The notes beneath the pieces are model-generated. The model was not told the origin of the DNA, searched no databases, and saw only the letters and a list, made by a program, of their open reading frames with translations. From contig JAJDZT010000045.1 of the NCBI GenBank assembly GCA_022824525.1, forward strand, positions 1-52,005: a DNA stretch of 52,005 bases. The letters run 5' to 3'. Source of the stretch: Silicimonas sp. (GTDB lineage Bacteria > Pseudomonadota > Alphaproteobacteria > Rhodobacterales > Rhodobacteraceae). Both the position numbers and the translations under genes were made by a program. This document shows positions 46,314 through 52,005 of the stretch, one piece after another. Position 1 is the stretch's first letter; each line of letters opens with the position of its first letter.

Positions 46314-47804
46314 TTACTCCCCCCTCGGAAACCGCTGGTTTTCTTCGAGCACGTTCAGGTCCATGTGATTCCGCATGAAGCGTTCGGAGGCTTTTTGCAG
46401 CGGCTGATAATCCCACGGGTAGTAGGCGCCGTTGCGCAACGCCTCGTAGACCACCCAGCGGCGGGCCTGACTTTGGCGGACCTCGGCGTCGAACTGATTG
46501 AGATCCCACCGGGCATCGGCAAGCGCGCGAAGATCGGTAAGCGCCTCAGTGTGGGCGGGGTCTTCGGCGAGGTTGGTCAATTCGTTCGGATCGTTGTCGA
46601 GGTCGAACAGTTGTTCAGGGTCGAGCGCACATCGCGTGTATTTGTAGCGGCCTCTGCGAAGGCCGACGAGCGGGGCATAGGAACCTTCGGCAGCGTATTC
46701 CATCGCCACGGGGCCACGCTGGTCTGCTCCGTTCAGCAAGCTGACCCCTTCGGTCCATGGAGCGACCTCCGACATGTCGACGCCGGCCATGTCCGCCAGC
46801 GTAGGGCAGACATCGATCGTGGAAACCGGCGTTTCAACGAGGCCCGGCGCAAGGCCGGGGGCGGAGATCATGAGGGGGACGCGGGACGAGCCTTCGAAGA
46901 AGCTCATCTTGAACCAGAGCCCGCGTTCTCCAAGCATGTCACCATGGTCGGAAACAAAGAGGATCGCGGCCTCCTGCCGGGTGCGGTCCAGCGTGTCGAG
47001 GATTTCTCCAATCTTGTCATCGAGATAACTGATATTCGCGAAATAGGCGCGCCGGGACCGGCGAATGTCGTCCTCCGTGATCTCGAAGTTGCGCCAGTCA
47101 TTTGCGTCGAACAAGCGCTGCGAATGCGGGTCGTGATCGTCGTAAGCCATCGCGGGAACGTCTGGCAGCAGGTGGTCGCAGTCTTCGTAGAGGTCCCAGT
47201 ACTTCCGGCGCGCGACGTAAGGGTCATGCGGGTGCGTGAAGCTGACCGTCAGGCACCACGGGCGATCATCGTGGCCGCGGCTGAGATCATAGAGCTTCTG
47301 GCAGGCCTGAAACGCAACCTCGTCATCATATTCCATCTGGTTGGTGATCTCGGCCACACCGGCGCCGGTGACGGACCCAAGGTTATGGTACCACCAGTCG
47401 ATGCGCTCGCCGGGTTTGCGATAGTCCGGCGTCCATCCGAAATCGGCGGGGTAGATGTCGGTCGTCAGCCGTTCTTCGAACCCGTGCATCTGGTCGGGTC
47501 CGACGAAATGCATCTTGCCGGAGAGGCAGGTCTGATAGCCCGCCCGCCTCAGGTGATGCGCATAGGTGGGCAGGTCGGAAGGGAACTCGGCGGCATTATC
47601 ATAAACGCCGGTGACGGAGGGGAGCTGGCCCGACATGAAACTGGCGCGACCGGGCGCACAAAGCGGCGAGGCGGTGTAGCAATTCGCGAAGCGGGTGGAG
47701 CGTTCTGATAGCGCCTGCAAATTAGGCGCATGCAGCCAAGGGGCGGGACCGTCCGGAAAGAAGGTCCCGTTCAACTGATCGACCATCAGGATGAGAATGT
47801 TCAT
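46314..47804 (-). CDS. betC: Choline-sulfatase
   Basis: Hydrolyses choline-O-sulfate to choline and sulfate. The 496 residues match BetC. The formylglycine site is SPLCAPGRASFMSGQLPS, with Cys49-x-Pro51-x-Arg53 the classic C-x-P-x-R form. Calcium ligands are in LILMVDQLNG and in LFVSDHGDMLGERGLW near residue 275. Activation would need a formylglycine-generating enzyme, which is not in the window. It is the first gene of betC-GST-betA, so choline sulfate can be turned into betaine aldehyde plus free sulfate. Confidence 0.95.
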   Translation of the reverse strand: MNILILMVDQLNGTFFPDGPAPWLHAPNLQALSERSTRFANCYTASPLCAPGRASFMSGQLPSVTGVYDNAAEFPSDLPTYAHHLRRAGYQTCLSGKMHFVGPDQMHGFEERLTTDIYPADFGWTPDYRKPGERIDWWYHNLGSVTGAGVAEITNQMEYDDEVAFQACQKLYDLSRGHDDRPWCLTVSFTHPHDPYVARRKYWDLYEDCDHLLPDVPAMAYDDHDPHSQRLFDANDWRNFEITEDDIRRSRRAYFANISYLDDKIGEILDTLDRTRQEAAILFVSDHGDMLGERGLWFKMSFFEGSSRVPLMISAPGLAPGLVETPVSTIDVCPTLADMAGVDMSEVAPWTEGVSLLNGADQRGPVAMEYAAEGSYAPLVGLRRGRYKYTRCALDPEQLFDLDNDPNELTNLAEDPAHTEALTDLRALADARWDLNQFDAEVRQSQARRWVVYEALRNGAYYPWDYQPLQKASERFMRNHMDLNVLEENQRFPRGE

Positions 47805-48281
47805 AGGCCAGGAACTCCGGTTGGGCGGAGTGTACGACGTACTGATTTTCCGGGCCGGTCGAAAGCGTCTGCCTAGGTGAATTTTGCGGCGTCAGCGTCG
47901 TGTTCGAACCTTTGATCTGCTGGCGAAATGACGGGCCCGTCACCTTGGGCCGCTCCACTTGGTCTTCCGCCCGAGGTCGGGCGGTGGTGCATTGCGGTCG
48001 ACCATCCTCTCGGAAGGTCGGAGCAGGTCTTCAAGCGCGTGCCAGGCGCAGGGAACGTTCGCGGCTGAAGGTGCCCATGAGCGGTAAGGAAGCGGTGAAT
48101 GCACCGGGCGGTGGGGGTAAACGCAGCTTTTCTGTGGATAGACCAGAATTAGGGGTTTACAGAGTCCGCGCCATGACACACCATATCTCGTAAGGAACGG
48201 GAATAAAAACCACCGTCCCTAGAGCAGGCATCAAGTCGTGGTGGCTTTCAAAAACCGCGACAGAACGGATGAGGCAGCGCC
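47805..48281. other. 477-base region without a convincing gene
   Basis: The region divides the betC operon from the YbjN gene and must hold both promoters. Frames of 70-97 codons occur on both strands but show no recognisable domain or good start. An 11-base odd palindrome GTACGACGTAC lies at 47832-47842, 28 bases upstream of betC, and is a possible regulator site. A single DnaA-box-like TGTGGATAG is near 48131. Nothing else was recognised. Confidence 0.5.
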
Positions 48282-48782
48282 ATGTCGCTTTCAGAGACCT
48301 TCACGACAGAAGACCTTCACCCGATCGACATCGTCGAACACATCGCGGAGCATCACGACTGGGATTTCGACCGCGTGGCCGATGACCAGATCGCCATGGC
48401 CGTCGAGGCCCAGTGGCGGACGTACTCCATCACGCTGGCCTGGTCGCCGCAGGACGAAACGCTTCGGCTGATCTGCACCTTCGACATGGATCCGCCGAAG
48501 GAGCGGATGCCAGAACTCTATGAAACGCTCAACGCCACCAACGACATGTGCTGGGCGGGCGCGTTTTCCTTCTGGGAAGCGCAGAAACTGATGGTCTGGC
48601 GGTACGGTCTGGTCCTTGCGGGCGACCAATCGGCCAGTGCCGAGCAGATCGACACGATGATCCGCGCGGCAGTTCTGTCGGCTGAACGCTTCTATCCGGC
48701 ATTCCAGCTTGTGGTTTGGGGCAACGAGGCGCCCGAAGCCGCGATGCAAGTGGCCATGGCGGAGGCTTACGGCCGCGCCTGA
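48282..48782 (+). CDS. YbjN-domain protein
   Basis: A 166-residue YbjN/type III chaperone-like protein. Typical blocks are HPIDIVEHIAEHHDWDFDR, LRLICTFDMDPPKERMPELYETLNATNDMCWAGAF and the C-terminal helix IRAAVLSAERFYPAFQLVVWG. The fold resembles secretion chaperones. In enterobacteria YbjN affects motility, biofilm and stress, but the biochemical role is unknown. It stands alone, with two hairpins after the stop. Confidence 0.9.
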   Translation: MSLSETFTTEDLHPIDIVEHIAEHHDWDFDRVADDQIAMAVEAQWRTYSITLAWSPQDETLRLICTFDMDPPKERMPELYETLNATNDMCWAGAFSFWEAQKLMVWRYGLVLAGDQSASAEQIDTMIRAAVLSAERFYPAFQLVVWGNEAPEAAMQVAMAEAYGRA

Positions 48783-48795
48783 AACGATTTACCCC

Positions 48796-48839
48796 GATAT
48801 CCGCGTTTTCACGGCACCCCCCCAGGGCCAGCGGATATC
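48796..48839 (+). repeat. Inverted repeat in the YbjN 3' region
   Basis: GATATCCGC (48796-48804) and GCGGATATC (48831-48839) are perfect 9-bp arms with 26 bases between, including a run of seven C. No T-tract follows, so it is not a terminator. It may be an mRNA 3' structure or a protein site. Confidence 0.5.
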
Positions 48840-48845
48840 ACGAGA

Positions 48846-48876
48846 AACCGGGTCACGTACTATGGCCCGGTTTTTT
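48846..48876 (+). terminator. Rho-independent terminator after the YbjN gene
   Basis: AACCGGGTCA (48846-48855) pairs with TGGCCCGGTT (48863-48872), one G-T pair, around a 7-base loop, and runs into TTTTTT. It lies 64 bases after the YbjN stop and ahead of proC. Confidence 0.88.
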
Positions 48877-48937
48877 GTTGCACTCGATTGCGGACCCCTT
48901 TCATAACGCTCAGGCCTGAGAACTGAGGAGGCGTTCA

Positions 48938-49750
48938 ATGGAATTCGGGGATGTCGCATCGCGGGGGCTGGTGCTTCTCGGATGTGGGAAGATGGGAAGT
49001 GCGATGCTGAAAGGCTGGCTTGATGCCGGTCTCTCGCCGGAAGCTGTCACCGTGCTTGATCCGAAACCGTCCGACTGGCTGCGGGCATCGGGCGTCAAGA
49101 TCGCGCGCGAGGTTCCGCCTTCCGCCGCTGTCGTCGTGATTGCCGTGAAGCCTCAGATGGTGGCGGACGCGGTGCCTTCTCTTCGTGCATTGAGCGACAC
49201 CGGAGCGGTGTTCCTGTCTGTCGCTGCCGGGACCACCTTGGGCACCTTCGAAACCATGTTTGGGTCAGAGACGCCGATCATCCGTGCCATGCCGAACACA
49301 CCGGCTGCCATCGGCCGCGGGATCACAGCGCTGATTGGCAATGCCGCCGTGAGCGAGGCGGAGCTGTCTCTTGGCGAAGCCCTGCTGTCGGTGGTTGGTC
49401 AGACCGTTCGGGTCGGCGCGGAAGCCGATATTGACGCCGTCACCGCTGTCTCCGGTTCGGGGCCTGCCTATGTCTTTCATTTGATTGAGACTTTGGCCGC
49501 AGCCGGCGAAGAGGAAGGCCTTCCGCCGGAGTTGGCCATGCAGCTTGCCAAGGCCACCGTGGCCGGAGCCGGTGCGCTGGCGGAAGCCGCGGACGAAACG
49601 CCTTCGCAATTGCGTGTGAATGTGACCAGCCCGAACGGCACGACGGCGGCCGCTTTGGAGGTGTTGATGGATGAGACCTCGGGCTTTCCGTCATTGCTGA
49701 AACAGGCCGTGCACGCAGCGGCCGAACGAAGCCGGGAGTTGGGGAAATGA
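48938..49750 (+). CDS. proC: Pyrroline-5-carboxylate reductase
   Basis: Last step of proline synthesis, NAD(P)H-dependent. The 270 residues match ProC. The N-terminal nucleotide-binding motif is LLGCGKMGSAMLKGWLDAG (residues 12-30). The central block is RAMPNTPAAIGRGITAL near residue 115. The C-terminal dimer/active-site signature is LRVNVTSPNGTTAAALEVL near residue 225. The TGA overlaps the csaA ATG (ATGA), giving a two-gene unit. Confidence 0.96.
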   Translation: MEFGDVASRGLVLLGCGKMGSAMLKGWLDAGLSPEAVTVLDPKPSDWLRASGVKIAREVPPSAAVVVIAVKPQMVADAVPSLRALSDTGAVFLSVAAGTTLGTFETMFGSETPIIRAMPNTPAAIGRGITALIGNAAVSEAELSLGEALLSVVGQTVRVGAEADIDAVTAVSGSGPAYVFHLIETLAAAGEEEGLPPELAMQLAKATVAGAGALAEAADETPSQLRVNVTSPNGTTAAALEVLMDETSGFPSLLKQAVHAAAERSRELGK

Positions 49751-50082
49751 CGATATCGTTTGATGATTTCATGAAGGTCGATATCCGGGTCGGGCAAATC
49801 CTGCGCGCCGAACCGTTTCCGGAAGCGCGCAAACCGGCGATCAAGCTCTGGGTCGATTTCGGACCGGAGCTTGGCGAAAAGAAAAGCTCCGCCCAGATTA
49901 CGAAGCACTACACGGTCGAGGATTTGCCGGGGCGCAAGGTGATGGCCGTGGTCAACTTTCCGCCGCGCCAGATCGGACCAGTCATGTCGGAAGTGCTGGT
50001 GCTCGGCGTCCCGGACGCGGATGGCGAAGTGGTCCTGCTGACCCCGGACAAGGACGTGCCCATCGGCGGGCGGATGTACTGA
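49747..50082 (+). CDS. csaA: CsaA-type tRNA-binding-domain protein
   Basis: A 111-residue stand-alone tRNA-binding (EMAP II-like OB fold) domain. Family blocks are FDDFMKVDIRVGQILRAEPF, KPAIKLWVDFG, SAQITKHYTVEDLPGRKVMA, VVNFPPRQIGPVMSEVLVLG and PDKDVPIGGRMY. CsaA proteins bind tRNA or unfolded and preprotein chains as dimers. Translationally coupled to proC. Confidence 0.93.
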   Translation: MTISFDDFMKVDIRVGQILRAEPFPEARKPAIKLWVDFGPELGEKKSSAQITKHYTVEDLPGRKVMAVVNFPPRQIGPVMSEVLVLGVPDADGEVVLLTPDKDVPIGGRMY

Positions 50083-50211
50083 TCCGGCCTCCCGGTCCGG
50101 TTTGCACTGGCCGGAAGACATTCACCAGAAATCTTGAACTCCCGGATTCACTGAATCCTAAAGAGCCCGGTGTTAAGGCCTCCGGGAGCAGATCGTTCGA
50201 GGTGAATTCAC

Positions 50212-51849
50212 GTGGCTTTGCGTGCCATTGCGATACTGGGCTTGGTTGTCTTTTTGGCCGGGGTGACGTTCCAGTACCTTGTGCGGCAAGAAGTGCAACG
50301 TGTGATGTCCGTCCACGTGGTCGACAAGGCAAGTCACCTCGCTGACATGCTGGAGTCGGACGAGCGTCTGCTCGACTTCACGCCCGAAGGCCAGATTGAG
50401 GTGGCGGCGCTCTCCGACTTTGCGTTGATGGCGCGATCTATCGGTGTGGCCTCGATCTCGGTTCTTGATGGAACCGGCGCAGCCATTGGTCACTTGTCCA
50501 CGGTGTCAGAGGGCACGTCTCATCATGAAGCCGACGGCGGCGGCGGTGGTGGGGAGGATCATACCCACCACACGCACGACGCTGGGCATGATCACATGCA
50601 CCATGCTGGGCATGATACTGCGCGGCTATCCTATCTGAACCAATTGCCCGAAACGGGTCGGGAGGAGTTGGCTTCTATGCTGGCAAGTGGGGAGGATCGG
50701 TCCGTTAAATTCGACACGATCGAAAGCTCCGCCGGACACCCGATCAACTTCGCAACCGTCATTTTGCCGCTGGAGTCGCGGCTTGGTACCCGCTTGGGAT
50801 TTGCGCGCTTTTCTATTGATAGCAGTCACATCTACACCGCGTACGCCAATGGGGTGGCGATCCTTGGATTACTTTTCATGGGGTTCGGCGTCATCCTTTT
50901 CGGCATCCCGGCAGTGGGGTTTTGGCTTCAGAAACGCGCGACCGAGCGGTCGACGAAAGAAACGGAGTACCTGTTTCAGCACGATGTCCTGACGGGGCTC
51001 TTGAACCGGACGGCGTTCAGTGCGCTCGCGGAAACCAAGCTTCAGGCGGGAGAGGTCGGTTTCGTCGTCTATGCCGACATCGACGAGTTCAAACAGATCA
51101 ATGACCAATACGGGCACGTTGTCGGCGATGCCTTCCTGAAACGTGTCGCCAATCTTCTCCGGTCAATCCTGGGTGAGGAGGCTTCCATTGCGCGTCTCGC
51201 CGGTGACGAGTTCGGCGCGCTCGTTCCCACGATGCCACGAGAGAGGATCGAGGCGCTTTGCGCCGAGCTGCTTCGTGTTGCGACTTGCGACCACTATTTT
51301 GATGACCTGGTCCTGTCGGCGACGTTGAGCATTGGAATTGCCGAACCCAAGCCAACAGACGGCCTGGACGACGTTCTGCACCGCGCGGACATTGCGCATT
51401 TCTACGCCAAATCAGGTGGTCGAAACCGGGTAAGCTTTTACGAGGAAGCGATGGGCACCGCGGCGCACCGCCGTCGTTTGCTGGAGGCGCGCGTCAGGGA
51501 GGCGTGTCGCGGACGCGAGTTTCAGCTTGTGTACCAACCTCTTGTAGACGCTCGGAACTTTGAGACCGTGGCATACGAAGCGCTTTTGCGATTGAACGAC
51601 CGCGACGGCACGCCAATCCCGCCGTTCGAGTTCGTGCCGGTGGCAGAAGAGATCGGTTTGATCGAGGATATCGGCGTTTGGGTTCTGAATGCAGCCACGC
51701 GCGATATCGCTCAGCTCGATGATGTCTCCGGCGTATCCGTCAACCTGTCTGCCGAACAGTTTCACGGCGAATTTTTTCTGTGCATGATCGTCTATTTTTA
51801 CATTGGGTTTTCTGAACCGGCTGGACATTCTTCTGTCAACCGTCTATGA
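50212..51849 (+). pseudogene. GGDEF-EAL protein with His-rich periplasmic loop, cut by the IS
   Basis: Cyclic-di-GMP enzyme or sensor starting at GTG 50212 after GAGGTG. Native sequence runs to about base 51762 (517 residues). One membrane segment is at residues 4-22 and a second at about 212-238. Between them lies a sensor domain with a His-rich loop at 104-134 (HTHHTHDAGHDHMHHAGHD). The GGDEF domain (about 255-415) has AGDEF at 330-334 in place of GGDEF. The EAL domain begins near 430 with EALLRL at 456-461. It is cut after VSVNLSAEQF, and the frame runs about 28 residues into the IS. Loss of most of the EAL domain, including its later metal and catalytic residues, should abolish phosphodiesterase activity. 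The cyclase part could still be made. Confidence 0.88.
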
Positions 51850-52005
51850 CGTTTTCTAACTGAAATCGAATCAGAGGCCGCAATGGATCTCTCGAACCTG
51901 ACCGTTGCACCGGTGGTGCCGGAAGACGAACCGCGCTTCCGCGCGCTGATGGACGAGCATCATTATCTCGGCGCGCCGTGGAAGATCGGCCAGACCGTCT
52001 GGTAC
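51763..52005 (+). mobile_element. Insertion sequence, 5' end of right copy (partial)
   Basis: The first 139 bases repeat window bases 1-139 in inverted orientation with two mismatches. The element begins at or near 51763-51770, just where the EAL reading frame departs from its family, and carries 120 bases before the transposase ATG at 51883. It runs off the end of the window, so its other terminus, length and any target duplication cannot be seen. Confidence 0.88.
51883..52005 (+). CDS. IS transposase with DUF4338-like N-terminus (partial)
   Basis: The first 41 codons only. MDLSNLTVAPVVPEDEPRFR and ALMDEHHYLGAPWKIGQTVW resemble the start of DUF4338 (Druantia DruA-like) proteins. In several IS transposases this domain precedes a DDE-type catalytic domain. 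The call rests on the LTVxPV...RxxALMxxHHYLG pattern from memory. The catalytic part is outside the window. Two such copies in this genome make an active IS likelier than a defence gene. Confidence 0.7.
   Translation, partial: MDLSNLTVAPVVPEDEPRFRALMDEHHYLGAPWKIGQTVWY

Noticed and set aside
48100-48180. Replication origin, from a DnaA-box-like TGTGGATAG and AT-rich spots
   Set aside because: There is only one imperfect box, with no iteron cluster and no dnaA, rep or parAB gene nearby.
50084-50103. Terminator after csaA (CCGGCC/GGTCCGG hairpin)
   Set aside because: The stem needs a bulge and is followed by only three T, so the support is too weak.
51883-52005. Druantia-type defence gene, because of the DUF4338-like start
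   Set aside because: The sequence is present in two copies with identical upstream ends, each interrupting a gene, which is IS behaviour. No other defence gene is nearby.

Overview
The window looks like a piece of chromosome from a marine alphaproteobacterium of the order Rhodobacterales (Roseobacter-type). The basis is gene content and order (lgt-midA-pgeF, accD-folC, ihfB-lapA-trpF, glnK-amtB, a Hint-domain protein, betC/betA, a Core-2/I-branching glycosyltransferase beside a sulfotransferase), high G+C, frequent ATGA/TGATG stop-start overlaps, and close protein-level resemblance to roseobacter families recalled from memory. No database search was possible. No rRNA, tRNA, CRISPR array, prophage or plasmid gene was recognised.

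Both ends lie in the same insertion sequence. Bases 1-139 are the reverse complement of 51763-51901 with two mismatches. Both copies carry the 5' end of a transposase gene that reads out of the window. The left copy cuts an alpha/beta hydrolase gene and the right copy cuts a GGDEF-EAL gene, so the window behaves like a contig that ends in two opposed IS copies.

Layout: 0.1-8 kb holds the broken hydrolase, a small membrane protein, glyA, nadK, a lipoprotein, prpE and maeB. 8.1-11.6 kb is a tight pyrimidine/deoxynucleoside salvage operon (cdd-deoA-deoB-upp). 11.7-16.1 kb has a degenerate M48-like membrane protein, a sulfotransferase, then sseA-GNAT-aminotransferase. 16.1-21.8 kb has folC and accD, a CPBP protease and ilvD. 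21.9-26.9 kb holds roseobacter-type conserved hypotheticals, a GAF protein, an NDUFS6-like zinc protein, a HIT protein, and a divergent pair of glycosyltransferase and sulfotransferase. 27-34.3 kb has ihfB-lapA-trpF-GNAT, a class A PBP, glnK-amtB, a LysR regulator and a lipoprotein. 34.4-39.6 kb has a fused regulator/ATP sulfurylase/APS kinase gene, trxB, a membrane-anchored nuclease-like protein and an Lrp regulator. 39.7-44 kb has a Hint protein, a 32-residue small protein, pgeF-midA-lgt and ubiK. 44-47.8 kb is a choline sulfate/choline operon (betC-GST-betA). 48.3-52 kb has a YbjN protein, proC, csaA, the broken GGDEF-EAL gene and the right IS.

The most unusual locus is at 34444-36522. An EPS-associated MarR-type winged-helix domain is joined in frame, with no stop codon, to a bifunctional ATP sulfurylase-APS kinase. 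A 20-bp perfect palindrome lies just upstream, and a second start codon with a good Shine-Dalgarno sequence sits at the domain junction. The enzyme makes PAPS, the sulfate donor for the two sulfotransferases in the window. One reading is that sulfate activation is tied to sulfated exopolysaccharide production. That link is inference.
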